The notes below the pieces were generated by a model. The model saw only the letters and a program-made list of their open reading frames with translations, had not been told where the DNA came from and ran no database searches. A DNA stretch of 16,014 bases from Desulfovibrio sp. UBA2564 (GTDB lineage: Bacteria; Desulfobacterota; Desulfovibrionia; Desulfovibrionales; Desulfovibrionaceae). How positions within the stretch are numbered: position 1 is the stretch's first letter; every line of letters begins with the position of its first letter. The translations under genes were made by a program, and so were the position numbers. The stretch is taken from contig DDLU01000193.1 in the NCBI GenBank assembly GCA_002340305.1, positions 1-16,014 of the forward strand, given 5' to 3'. This document shows positions 1 to 6,495 of the stretch, piece after piece.

Positions 1-696
1 GATTTTGATACCTGTGCCGGCAACGGATGCATCAATACCCACATCACCGAGTTTACCCGCCATGGCCGCAACATCGGCCAAGCTGGCTCCAGCGGCAGCC
101 GCCACGGAACCAGCATTGGCCATTGTTGAGGAGAGTGAAGCAAGAGTCGTATTGGATGTCGTGAAAGTAGTAGTCAGGATGTCCGCAACCTTGCCCATCT
201 GGTTAGCTTCCATGCCGAAGCTGGACAGAATGTTAGAGGCAATGTTTGCGGTCTCACCCAGATCAAACTGGGCCGCGCTGGCAAGATCGAGCACGCCGGG
301 CAGCGCGGATATATTTTCCTGCACTTCGAACCCGGCCATAGCCAGGCTCTTTTCTGCGCTGGCCACTTCGGAAGCTGACCAGGCTGTCGAGGCTCCAAGA
401 TCAAGCGCGGCCTGTTCCAGCTTCTGCATTTCAACAACAGACGCACTGGAGACAGAGCCAACGCCAGCAATAGCAGCCTCAAAATTAGCGGCCGTTCCGA
501 CCGCAGGCGCAAGGGTGGCTAGAAATATTCCGGCAGCAGCAACAAAAGGCAGTATGGATTTCGTCAGCGATCCCATGGCAGTGGACAAGCGACCGCCAGC
601 GGCCTCAGTCTGGGCAAAGCCCTGACGGATGCCGCCAAGCGGTCCGCTTATATTGTCCAGTATGCCGAAAGTGGCGAAAACGTCGAAAATCTCCAT
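1..696 (-). CDS. Phage tail tape measure protein, TP901 type, N-terminal part (Mu gp42 position)
   Basis: The reading frame starts at ATG 696-694 and runs off the left edge, so only 232 residues are visible. The protein begins MEIFDVFATFGILDNISGPL. Further on it shows the pattern of TP901-family tape measure proteins: an Ala/Gly-rich hydrophobic helix at about residues 47-66, then ANFEAAIAGVGSVS and repeated helical segments such as LDLGASTAWSASEVASA and GFEVQENISALPGVLDLA. Tape measure proteins set tail length inside the tube and take part in DNA ejection. The start is backed by AAGAGG a few bases upstream, and the stop of the chaperone extension lies only 8 bases before it. Its place directly after two chaperone frames is the standard tail order. 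The overlapping plus-strand frame is a shadow. The family call is firm; total length is unknown. Confidence 0.93.
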   Translation of the reverse strand, partial: MEIFDVFATFGILDNISGPLGGIRQGFAQTEAAGGRLSTAMGSLTKSILPFVAAAGIFLATLAPAVGTAANFEAAIAGVGSVSSASVVEMQKLEQAALDLGASTAWSASEVASAEKSLAMAGFEVQENISALPGVLDLASAAQFDLGETANIASNILSSFGMEANQMGKVADILTTTFTTSNTTLASLSSTMANAGSVAAAAGASLADVAAMAGKLGDVGIDASVAGTGIKI

Positions 697-704
697 AATG
701 CCTC

Positions 705-908
705 TTATTCCTTGCCGAATGCTTTTGCTAAAACGTTAGCCAGCTCTATTGCTGATTGTTTGTGGAACCGTTCTTCCATGTTCAATGCTCGCGCTGCCTG
801 TTCTTGAAACTCTTCAAGATCATCGACGGGCTGTTCACGCAGGTAATATTTGATCAAGTCTGAATAAATCAGGACGGGCTTATCCAAGTCCGCCCTGATT
901 TCATCTAG
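705..908 (-). CDS. Frameshift-accessed extension of the tail assembly chaperone (T part of a G-T type fusion)
   Basis: This frame lies between the chaperone and the tape measure gene, where long-tailed phages carry the second chaperone frame. It has no convincing start of its own: the only early initiation codon is TTG at 887-885, with no good Shine-Dalgarno. It is open upstream to 908 in exactly the -1 frame relative to the preceding gene. Ribosomes slipping on GGGAAAC at 914-908 would add 67 residues (LDEIRADLDKPVLIYSDLIK and on) to the 110-residue upstream product. The result is a fusion of about 177 residues spanning 705-1237. The segment is rich in acidic and helical stretches, as in chaperone extensions that load the tape measure protein. 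A separate TTG-started 60-residue protein (705-887) is possible but less likely. Confidence 0.85.
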   Translation of the reverse strand, partial: LDEIRADLDKPVLIYSDLIKYYLREQPVDDLEEFQEQAARALNMEERFHKQSAIELANVLAKAFGKE

Positions 909-914
909 TTTCCC
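866..914 (-). promoter_or_regulatory. Programmed -1 ribosomal frameshift signal: GGGAAAC heptamer plus hairpin
   Basis: On the minus strand the heptamer GGGAAAC occupies 914-908 and is read in the zero frame as GGA AAC, the X XXY YYZ arrangement needed for tandem slippage. The zero-frame stop TAG follows at once (907-905). After a 6-base spacer, bases 901-890 can pair with 866-877 in a 12-bp stem containing one G-U pair and a 12-base loop. The -1 frame then stays open to 705. Phage lambda G-GT uses GGGAAAG for the same purpose, and frameshifted chaperones are conserved across long-tailed phages. Frameshifting itself is inferred, but all parts are visible. Confidence 0.88.
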
Positions 915-1237
915 AGTTCAACGGAACCGGAACCGCAACGCTGCATGATCGCTTCTGCGAAAGCCACAACCAGCATTGGTTCTTCTTTGAGGGTAGTTTC
1001 AAGAAGGGTATTCTTTTCTTTAGGCTCAACCATATGCCCCAAGACCTTAGCCATTGTATCGAACTGTTTTACTTTGTTCGCCTTGGACAGGGTGACCAAC
1101 TCTTTGCGACCGGGCTTGCGGAAGTAGTGAGTGATTTTGACGGCTTCTTCGTCAAAATCATCGTACTCGGCAGTGAACGGTTTGTACTTGCTGACTTTTG
1201 CGCTTTCGGTCGATTTGCCTTTTGTTTTTTCTGCCAT
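905..1237 (-). CDS. Tail assembly chaperone, zero-frame product (Mu gp41 position, lambda G-like role)
   Basis: This 110-residue soluble, charged protein starts MAEKTKGKSTESAKVSKYKP and ends VELGN at a TAG stop. It follows the tail tube gene by 3 bases and precedes the tape measure gene, the position of gp41-type tail assembly chaperones. It has a lysine-rich N-terminus, then FTAEYDDFDEEAVKITHYFR and a helical C-terminal half, with no membrane segment. A strong Shine-Dalgarno (GAGGAG) precedes the ATG. Such proteins coat the tape measure protein during tube polymerisation and are absent from the virion. Its last two codons form the slippery site, so it should be made both alone and as a longer fusion. 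The assignment rests on position and the frameshift signal more than on sequence similarity. Confidence 0.8.
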   Translation of the reverse strand: MAEKTKGKSTESAKVSKYKPFTAEYDDFDEEAVKITHYFRKPGRKELVTLSKANKVKQFDTMAKVLGHMVEPKEKNTLLETTLKEEPMLVVAFAEAIMQRCGSGSVELGN

Positions 1238-1240
1238 GTC

Positions 1241-1678
1241 TTATTTCTCCTCGTATTCCGGCTTGCCGTCATTTTCGACCATGCGAAGAATGCCGGTTAA
1301 CTTCTTGGTTATTTCGTTGTCGTCGTTTTTGGCTCCGTTACCCACGGTGTTGACGGTCATTTTCTTCAGGACTGTTTCGTGTTTGCGGTTTCCTTCTATG
1401 ACGATTGCGTAATCGAATTCACTGTCATAGATTCCATTTTCCAAAGAACTGACCAGGTCAGCGTATTCGTCCAGGTCCAATGTCATGTCGAACTTTGCCG
1501 AATAGTTGCTACGGGTCCGACCTTTGGCGACCGGACTTTTGCCGTAGACCTCCTTTTTGGGTTTCTCAGAATTCCAGTTAATCTCGGAAATACCGGTAAC
1601 GACACCCTGAGGACCGTTAATGCTTACCGATTCCCAGTCATAAGACCGGCCATTGATGCTTACTTTATCGCCTGCCAT
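1241..1678 (-). CDS. Tail tube protein (Mu gp40/M position)
   Basis: This 145-residue protein starts MAGDKVSINGRSYDWESVSI after AAGGAGG, an excellent Shine-Dalgarno. It is predicted to be mostly beta and has the look of contractile-tail tube proteins: a strand-rich N-terminal half (GVVTGISEINWNSEKP), a central acidic helix region (LDLDEYADLVSSL), and a C-terminal strand set ending in ITKKLTGILRMVENDGKPEY. It follows the sheath gene by 9 bases and precedes the chaperone frames, the canonical sheath-tube-chaperone-tape measure order. It would polymerise as the inner tube inside the sheath. No catalytic motif is expected or seen. The family call rests on order, length and fold-like pattern. Confidence 0.82.
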   Translation of the reverse strand: MAGDKVSINGRSYDWESVSINGPQGVVTGISEINWNSEKPKKEVYGKSPVAKGRTRSNYSAKFDMTLDLDEYADLVSSLENGIYDSEFDYAIVIEGNRKHETVLKKMTVNTVGNGAKNDDNEITKKLTGILRMVENDGKPEYEEK

Positions 1679-1687
1679 ATTGCCTCC

Positions 1688-3391
1688 TTACGCCGTGTCT
1701 TGCAGACGCGGATCATAGATACTGCCTGCGTAGGTATAGTTGGCGTAAATGCTGATCTTGTCGATGATGGGTACGCCGACAAATGTGGTTTCTGCTGCCA
1801 CGCCGTTATTGACGACATCCTGATTCGGCGGGAAGCTGATAATGCCTGCAATCAGTTCCTGAGGCTTGGCATCGACCATGGTGTCCAGCGCGTTGGTAAG
1901 ATCGGTGCGCAGTATGGCCAGCCCTCCGGCATCAGCACCCTTGAGTAAATCACCGGCTTCGCCTTTCAGGGATTTCAGAGCCTGAGGCCGGAGCAGCCGC
2001 AGTCCCTTAAATACAACGCGGATAACTTCCAGACGCTGAAAATCGCTGGTGATTTCCGCCAGTGTGCGGGCTGTGCCGAAATAGGTTCCTTCCAGTGTTG
2101 CGTAGGTTGTGGCGGTGATAAATCCAGAGGTTTCAAGTTCGAGCTGCATGGATTCGGTGTATTTATCCGGCAGGGACAGTGCAGAAACAGCACCGTCACG
2201 GACCCGGCCGATGTCACGCATAACCGGGATGGAAAGAAGCTTGCCGACCAGCAGACCACCTGCATTGCGCAATTCACTGCGTCCGGTGCGGTTGGTTATC
2301 TCACCGAAGGCGGTGCAAACAGCTACAAAACGATGAGCAACCCCGGCGCGTTCGCTCTTAAGCGAGCTGACCCAGCCGTCGAGATCTTCGCCTGCGCGGG
2401 GCAAACGTGACTCACAAGTAAAGAATGTGGGGCGGTGACGGTTCCAGAGGTCGTCGGCAAGTGAACCGAGAGCAACCCAATCCACTGAATCGGACGGACC
2501 GCAGACATGGACGAATTCCGGGTCGACTTTTTCAAGGGGCAGCTCCAGGGCATCAATGACCGATGCTATGGACGGTACCGGGGCCAGCAGATCAAAACGA
2601 TATTCTGTCCCGCCGATATATTCTGCATCTTCAGCCGGGCAGGTAATTTTTACCCCGGTGTCAGCTACAGCGATGTATCCATCAATGGGGATAGTCATGG
2701 ACGGCCCGTAGTTGTCGCCACCGTCAGTGGACAATCTGTACTGGCCTACATTGCGAATGCCGGATTTAATAATCTGAAGGATAACCTGAGCAGCGCGGGT
2801 AACATTCCCTGCAGCAGAGACAGACGGGCCGGGGCCGATCTGGGAGACCGGACCGATGGCTGCACGCACAATGCAGGTGTAGGTGTCATTTTTGACCAGA
2901 TCGCCTTCAACAAGCACGATGGTAACACCGAGGCCGTCAATGGAAACCTGACGGTTAATGGGCAGCACAGCCGGATCGCCGAATAAATTCCCGCCGTCCA
3001 CGGATATGGCGATTTTACCCACACCGGGTGCGCCTGCATCTGTGACTTTAAGCACGACATCTGCATTACCGAGGGCAAGACCACTGGTGGATGCATCAGG
3101 ACCAGTACCGCCGTGCTTCAGTTCTCCGATATAACCAGCGGGAGAGCCGGACACAGGCACAGCCAGCACGGTTGCGTCCTGTCCGCAATTAGTGAAAGTA
3201 TCATTCAGACGATCCACCAGCGGACCGGAACCGAGCAGTCCGGTCAGGTCGGAGCGTTTACCCAGATAATAAATCTTGCCTACTTCACCCTTGGAACAAA
3301 CCCCGGCAATTAAACACTTGCCCGAAATATCACCGGGAGTAATGCCGCTGGTTCCATCGACCAGTATTTCAAAAACATCCTTACGGCCCAT
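1688..3391 (-). CDS. Contractile tail sheath protein (Mu gp39/L position, DUF2586-like) with a duplicated inserted domain
   Basis: This 567-residue protein is preceded by GGGAGG six bases before its ATG. The N-terminal 90 residues (FEILVDGTSGITP, CLIAGVCSKGEVGKIYYLG) and the part from about residue 275 to the end match the general plan of sheath proteins. The C-terminal half carries NRTGRSELRNAGGLLVGKLL and a conserved-looking end (FVGVPIIDKISIYANYTY) where sheath subunits exchange strands. Between them lie two similar stretches, about residues 93-183 and 186-274. Both contain the pattern G-(K/Q)-x-x-(I/L)-S-x-DGG, then a PI motif and a GV-x-I strand. They look like a tandem beta domain displayed on the sheath exterior. 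The length exceeds that of the Mu sheath by roughly these extra segments. DUF2586 membership is my best guess. Confidence 0.85.
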   Translation of the reverse strand: MGRKDVFEILVDGTSGITPGDISGKCLIAGVCSKGEVGKIYYLGKRSDLTGLLGSGPLVDRLNDTFTNCGQDATVLAVPVSGSPAGYIGELKHGGTGPDASTSGLALGNADVVLKVTDAGAPGVGKIAISVDGGNLFGDPAVLPINRQVSIDGLGVTIVLVEGDLVKNDTYTCIVRAAIGPVSQIGPGPSVSAAGNVTRAAQVILQIIKSGIRNVGQYRLSTDGGDNYGPSMTIPIDGYIAVADTGVKITCPAEDAEYIGGTEYRFDLLAPVPSIASVIDALELPLEKVDPEFVHVCGPSDSVDWVALGSLADDLWNRHRPTFFTCESRLPRAGEDLDGWVSSLKSERAGVAHRFVAVCTAFGEITNRTGRSELRNAGGLLVGKLLSIPVMRDIGRVRDGAVSALSLPDKYTESMQLELETSGFITATTYATLEGTYFGTARTLAEITSDFQRLEVIRVVFKGLRLLRPQALKSLKGEAGDLLKGADAGGLAILRTDLTNALDTMVDAKPQELIAGIISFPPNQDVVNNGVAAETTFVGVPIIDKISIYANYTYAGSIYDPRLQDTA

Positions 3392-3393
3392 GG

Positions 3394-3585
3394 TTAACCT
3401 CCCATAGCGCGAGAGTTGAACCGCTCAAATGCAGCATCAAACTCGGCTTTGGAAACCTGCTTGTCCGAGAGCCAGCGTTCGGCCCGACACACTGCAAGCA
3501 TCTGCCATTTTTTCAAACCAGCATCTTCTGCCCAGTCTGTGACCGGCTTAAGTGTGATTTCTTCCCCAGCCTTTTTCTTAGCCAT
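3394..3585 (-). CDS. Small 63-residue protein of unknown function between tail terminator and sheath (Mu gp38 slot)
   Basis: This basic, helical protein begins MAKKKAGEEITLKPVTDWAE and continues with KKWQMLAVCRAERWLSDKQV, ending RAMGG. Its ATG overlaps the upstream stop in a TAATG junction and is preceded by GGAGG, so it is certainly translated as part of the operon. The segment WLSDKQVSKAEFDAAFERF reads as a helix-turn-helix-like hairpin of helices, but I do not claim DNA binding. Mu has a short gene (gp38, DUF2635) in the same place. I see no DUF2635 pattern here, so the slot may be filled by an unrelated protein. No membrane segment or cysteine cluster is present. Confidence 0.8.
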   Translation of the reverse strand: MAKKKAGEEITLKPVTDWAEDAGLKKWQMLAVCRAERWLSDKQVSKAEFDAAFERFNSRAMGG

Positions 3586-4136
3586 TATTTGCCTCCTTGC
3601 TGATAACCAGCGACATTAATTTCAACATCCTTGATCCAAGCGGTTTCCTCATCTCTGGTAACCAGCCCGGTGAATCTCAAATGAAACACCTTGCTCAGCT
3701 TTTCCAAGCTGGCCACTTTGACCAACTTGGAGCCACCGCCTGTGGACTCAACCGCCTCAACCTCAATTTTTACAACGTTATTATGCCTGTCAGCTATCTT
3801 GCGTGGGAGGTCTCTGTGCAAAGTATGCGCAAAATCTTTGAGCCATTTTTCATCGTTGGAAATGATGGCCACACGCACCGGGCAGACGACCTGATCAAGT
3901 GCTTTTCTGATTGTCCGATGGGTATCCTCTTTGCCGGGGGTGGGATACTTGGCCAGTTTCTTTTTGAACGGCTTGACCGGGGCTTTCAAAATTTGGATTT
4001 CAATTCGTGGCTTGGGCAGCATGATTTCGTCCATTTCCACCGGAGCTTCATAGATAGGCCTCGTGCCGTCTGCCAGCGGCTCCAACCCGGAGGCCATGGC
4101 CGCTGTGGACAGGGTTTCGAAAATCAAGTCTTTCAT
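3585..4136 (-). CDS. Tail terminator / neck protein candidate (Mu gp37 position)
   Basis: This 183-residue protein starts MKDLIFETLSTAAMASGLEP after a GGAG box. It sits between the G-type morphogenesis protein and the genes leading to the sheath, where Mu has gp37 (DUF1834), a probable tail terminator. It shows a helical N-terminus, a strand PRIEIQILKAP, a basic linker (PFKKKLAKYPTPGKEDTHRT), strand CPVRVAIISNDEKWL, a helix KDFAHTLHRDLPRKI and C-terminal strands VFHLRFTGLVTRDEE and VEINV. The alternation of long helices and strands with the repeated ...ETAW/VEINV edge is compatible with a tail terminator fold. I cannot confirm DUF1834 by eye, and the linker is longer than I expect, so the function is by position. 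Confidence 0.68.
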   Translation of the reverse strand: MKDLIFETLSTAAMASGLEPLADGTRPIYEAPVEMDEIMLPKPRIEIQILKAPVKPFKKKLAKYPTPGKEDTHRTIRKALDQVVCPVRVAIISNDEKWLKDFAHTLHRDLPRKIADRHNNVVKIEVEAVESTGGGSKLVKVASLEKLSKVFHLRFTGLVTRDEETAWIKDVEINVAGYQQGGK

Positions 4137-4139
4137 GTC

Positions 4140-4580
4140 TTATGCTCCAAACATTGATTTCAAATGTTCAACCGCAAGAGCTTTAAGCTCGGCGCGATCC
4201 TCGTCATTAATTCCGAGGTAGGGTCTTTCAGGAATTGTCACTTTATGGCCTCGACCGGCCTTGCCGCCGAGTTGGTGAATACGAGCGTAGACCTTGTTTG
4301 ATCCGACTACGACCATTTGCGGGGAAGCTTCGTAGGAGATGGAGCTGCGGAGCTGACCGGAATCAATCAGAGTCTGACCGCCTTCCTGCTCTGCCCGGTG
4401 GCTGATTTTCCAGCGCTTACCGTCTGGGCCTACGCCATCGCTAAAACGTTGCTGGGTGGAGCTGACCAACGTTTCACCGGCTGCATCCATAAATTCTTGG
4501 TTCTGCTTTGCCTTGACTATGACCGTGTCCAACCCACGCATGAGCTTGTCCATATCCATTTTAAAACTGACGCCGCCCAT
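4140..4580 (-). CDS. Phage virion morphogenesis protein (Mu G-like, Phage_tail_S family)
   Basis: This 146-residue protein is of the Mu G / P2 S type, which acts in tail completion and head-tail joining. The family signature is clear. An N-terminal amphipathic region (DKLMRGLDTVIVKAKQNQE) leads to QQRFSDGVGPDGKRWKISHR, then the hallmark LIDSGQLRSSISYEA followed by VVVGSNKVYARIHQLGGKAG and PERPYLGINDEDRAEL. The start codon overlaps the stop of the upstream gp36-like gene (TAATG). In Mu the G gene follows F directly; here it lies after gp36, on the tail side of the capsid terminator. That suits a neck or tail role better than a head role. Confidence 0.93.
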   Translation of the reverse strand: MGGVSFKMDMDKLMRGLDTVIVKAKQNQEFMDAAGETLVSSTQQRFSDGVGPDGKRWKISHRAEQEGGQTLIDSGQLRSSISYEASPQMVVVGSNKVYARIHQLGGKAGRGHKVTIPERPYLGINDEDRAELKALAVEHLKSMFGA

Positions 4581-5011
4581 TAGAATTTACTCCAACAATC
4601 TCCGAATTTGCTGGGCGGGGTGACCACTACAACAGTATCGTTAGGCTGTGCGCTGTCCGCTTCCGGTGCTGCGAGCCTGACTTTGCCCTCACGAATCTGA
4701 TCTAAAGTTTTTTCCGCCCGTTCAAATTTGCGTTGCAGAGGCAGCCAGACATTTTCGGAATTTGCCGAAGTTTTGATCAGTGAGGTAATGGCACTGACCG
4801 AGTTGTACGCGGCGATAACCGCACAGACTTTTTTCACTGTGGCCGGGATGGAATCGGGGGTGATGGTGTAGCCGCCGCAGTTCAGGGCTTCAGTCATTTC
4901 AGCTTCAATGTTGCTGATTGCTGTAGCAACGGTTTCAGCCTTCTTGTTGTCGGCAGCGGTCAGGTATTCTTCTAGGACATGGTCTGTAAGCTCCGCACGT
5001 GTGCAATACAT
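4580..5011 (-). CDS. DUF1320 head-tail connector protein (Mu gp36-like)
   Basis: This 143-residue protein begins MYCTRAELTDHVLEEYLTAA, the typical DUF1320 N-terminus, followed by an Ala-rich helical core (TVATAISNIEAEMTEAL), GGYTIT and VKKVCAVIAAYNSVSAITS. Mu gp36 and relatives form the adaptor ring between portal and tail. The C-terminal 40 residues (PEADSAQPNDTVVVVTPPSK and on) are low in structure and end in WSKF. This is the first gene after the terminator behind the major capsid gene, with AGAGG a few bases before its ATG. It must therefore be reached by terminator read-through or by a promoter in the short gap 5012-5058. Confidence 0.87.
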   Translation of the reverse strand: MYCTRAELTDHVLEEYLTAADNKKAETVATAISNIEAEMTEALNCGGYTITPDSIPATVKKVCAVIAAYNSVSAITSLIKTSANSENVWLPLQRKFERAEKTLDQIREGKVRLAAPEADSAQPNDTVVVVTPPSKFGDCWSKF

Positions 5012-5033
5012 TTCATCCTCTCACGCGTTTTGG

Positions 5034-5050
5034 ACTAGTTTTAAACTAGT
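5034..5050. repeat. Perfect 8-bp inverted repeat between capsid terminator and neck genes
   Basis: Bases 5034-5041 (ACTAGTTT) are repeated in inverted orientation at 5043-5050 around a single central base. The repeat sits 23 bases upstream of the gp36-like start and 9 bases beyond the capsid terminator. Its symmetry and lack of a loop fit a dimeric protein site better than an RNA hairpin. No convincing -10/-35 pair accompanies it. Confidence 0.5.
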
Positions 5051-5058
5051 TCATGGGT

Positions 5059-5095
5059 AAAAAAGCGGGGCATCGTACCGGACGAAGCCCCGCTT
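5059..5095 (-). terminator. Rho-independent terminator after the major capsid gene
   Basis: On the minus strand, 5095-5087 (AAGCGGGGC) pairs perfectly with 5071-5063 (GCCCCGCTT) around a 15-base loop. The 3' arm runs into a T tract at 5064-5059. Four bases at each end of the loop can extend the stem. The terminator lies 24 bases after the stop codon of the major capsid gene. It would make the capsid the last highly transcribed gene of the head block, with leaky read-through feeding the tail genes. Confidence 0.92.
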
Positions 5096-5118
5096 GGCTT
5101 AGAATGGAATTTTGGAGG

Positions 5119-6114
5119 TTAAGCTTCTTCTGCGGTGACTTTTGCCCAGCAGAGAGTCTTGGGATTACGTACCGGAAGCGGCTTGGAATGACCGACAATC
5201 TTGTAACCGGTGCCTTCGTCCAGTTCGTAGGGAACAGGCTGAAACGGCAGAGGCTTAAGACCGGAATCAATGTTATCCAGAGCGCAATACATGACCTTGC
5301 CGGGGGCATCGGTGGCGTAAGCAAGAATTTTGTGTTCAGGGATTTTGGAAACCATGTCTTCGGTTTCGGGATTACGGTATCTTTCGGTGCATTTGCGAAC
5401 CAGATAGCCGTTAATATCCAGTCCTTTTTCTGTTTTCTTAACGACGATGTCGGCAGTGCTGTCCAAAGCTTCCACCAGCTTTCCGATGTGAGTCCATGCC
5501 TTCTTACCTGCAAGGAATTCTACGTTGCCGCCGATCCCTGCTTCCTGAATGGCGGTTTCCATGTCATCAAGAATGGCTTCCAGATCAGCAAGAGTGGCAC
5601 CGTCCGCGTCGATTTTGACTTTGGGTACAACACTCAGCGGAGCACCGTAGTGGACTTCATACTGTTCATAGCCACCGCCTTCGAGCTTAACGGGCCAACT
5701 CAGCGTGCCATCAAGCACTGTGCAGCAAATAGCCTCAGTGGTAGCGCGAGTTGTCTTGCGCAGGTAGTCGGTGACGTTTCTGCTGTAGTTGGTCAGGGAA
5801 ACCTTGTCTCCCAGCAGCAACTTAAGGTTGTTCAGGTCCTGCCCGGTAATGTTTTTGGAAGGCTTAACCGGCAGGGGTTCAACAAACAGAATGGACGCGC
5901 TGCCTGTGCCGACATTGATGGATTTACCGCCACGGGTAACAACCGGGATAGTGCCGACTACATCCACCAGTTCTTCAACACCTACGAGGGCAAAAGGATG
6001 TGTCGGACGATCGGGGAAAAGCAGGTCCATGACGGTTGACTTAATCGGGGGCAGTGCCTTCAGGTTTGCCGCCACGGCCTGCGGGCTGAAAAGCCCTTTC
6101 AGATTAGCAAGCAT
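5119..6114 (-). CDS. Major capsid protein, lambda E-like (phage major capsid protein E family)
   Basis: This 331-residue protein is close in length to lambda E (341). It starts MLANLKGLFSPQAVAANLKA after AAGGAG. Features of the E family are visible: an N-terminal arm with PPIKSTVMDLLFPD, a strand segment VPVVTRGGKSINV-like (here TIPVVTRGGKSINVG), the spine-helix region LNNLKLLLGDKV, the signature NYSRNVTDYLRKTTRATTEA, and a C-terminal set (HKILAYATDAPGKVMYCALD, VGHSKPLPVRNPKTLCWAKV). It should adopt the HK97 fold and form the icosahedral shell. Mu itself uses gpT of another family. The upstream partner is a decoration protein, as in lambda D-E. The long plus-strand frame opposite this gene is a shadow. 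Confidence 0.9.
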   Translation of the reverse strand: MLANLKGLFSPQAVAANLKALPPIKSTVMDLLFPDRPTHPFALVGVEELVDVVGTIPVVTRGGKSINVGTGSASILFVEPLPVKPSKNITGQDLNNLKLLLGDKVSLTNYSRNVTDYLRKTTRATTEAICCTVLDGTLSWPVKLEGGGYEQYEVHYGAPLSVVPKVKIDADGATLADLEAILDDMETAIQEAGIGGNVEFLAGKKAWTHIGKLVEALDSTADIVVKKTEKGLDINGYLVRKCTERYRNPETEDMVSKIPEHKILAYATDAPGKVMYCALDNIDSGLKPLPFQPVPYELDEGTGYKIVGHSKPLPVRNPKTLCWAKVTAEEA

Positions 6115-6123
6115 GTTTGCTCC

Positions 6124-6471
6124 TTATTCGGGGTAAATCCCGATTTCATACAGTTTAAAAAGTTCGGCAGCATCAAGGGCGGTGCCATTGTCTTTAGTCA
6201 GCAGGCGATCTTTGACAGCCCCGTGAACAACGTATTCGCCGACTTCATCGGTTGAAGTGTCCAAGGGGGCATCAAGCACCCCGACCATGACTTCGCCTTC
6301 AGCTCCGGTGAACGGCTCCAGCAGATTGGCAACGCGCTGAAGCACCTGCCCGGCAGGAAGCACGCCAATATTGGGTTTGAATTTACCCGCCTTAATGACC
6401 GGCGGATGGGATGTGGTGTGAGCGCGTTCGCCCCCGGCCTCAAAGCGGCCTATTACTCCGTCCATAACCAT
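6124..6471 (-). CDS. Head decoration protein, lambda D-like (HDPD family candidate)
   Basis: This 115-residue protein is in the position directly before the major capsid gene, where lambda-type head modules carry the trimeric decoration protein D (110 residues). The protein is beta-rich and contains INTERNAL motifs typical of the family: AGKFKPNIGVLPAGQVLQRV, then EGEVMVGVLDAPLDTSTDEV and the closing strand VGEYVVHGAVKDRLLTKDNG. It would bind on the capsid surface after expansion and stabilise it against packaged DNA pressure. A GGAG box lies seven bases before the first ATG, which favours that start over the second ATG two codons later. The family name is by pattern and context. Confidence 0.77.
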   Translation of the reverse strand: MVMDGVIGRFEAGGERAHTTSHPPVIKAGKFKPNIGVLPAGQVLQRVANLLEPFTGAEGEVMVGVLDAPLDTSTDEVGEYVVHGAVKDRLLTKDNGTALDAAELFKLYEIGIYPE

Positions 6472-6495
6472 AGTTATCTCCTTGCCTACAGGCGG

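Noticed and set aside
5..625. 206-codon plus-strand frame at the left edge
   Set aside because: It lies opposite the TP901 tape measure N-terminus, and its Ala/Ser-rich translation is an antisense by-product of that gene's alanine codons.
705..887. Independent 60-residue gene with TTG start
   Set aside because: No adequate ribosome site precedes TTG 887, the frame is open upstream in the -1 phase to the slippery heptamer, and the frameshift model explains it better.
3597..4157. 186-codon plus-strand frame opposite the gp37-position gene
   Set aside because: It is the antisense of a gene with proper Shine-Dalgarno and TAATG coupling, and has no domain pattern.
5053..6039. 328-codon plus-strand frame opposite the major capsid gene
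   Set aside because: It is antisense to a well-supported capsid gene, has no recognisable domain or ribosome site, and shows composition expected of a frame shadow. All other supported genes are on the minus strand.
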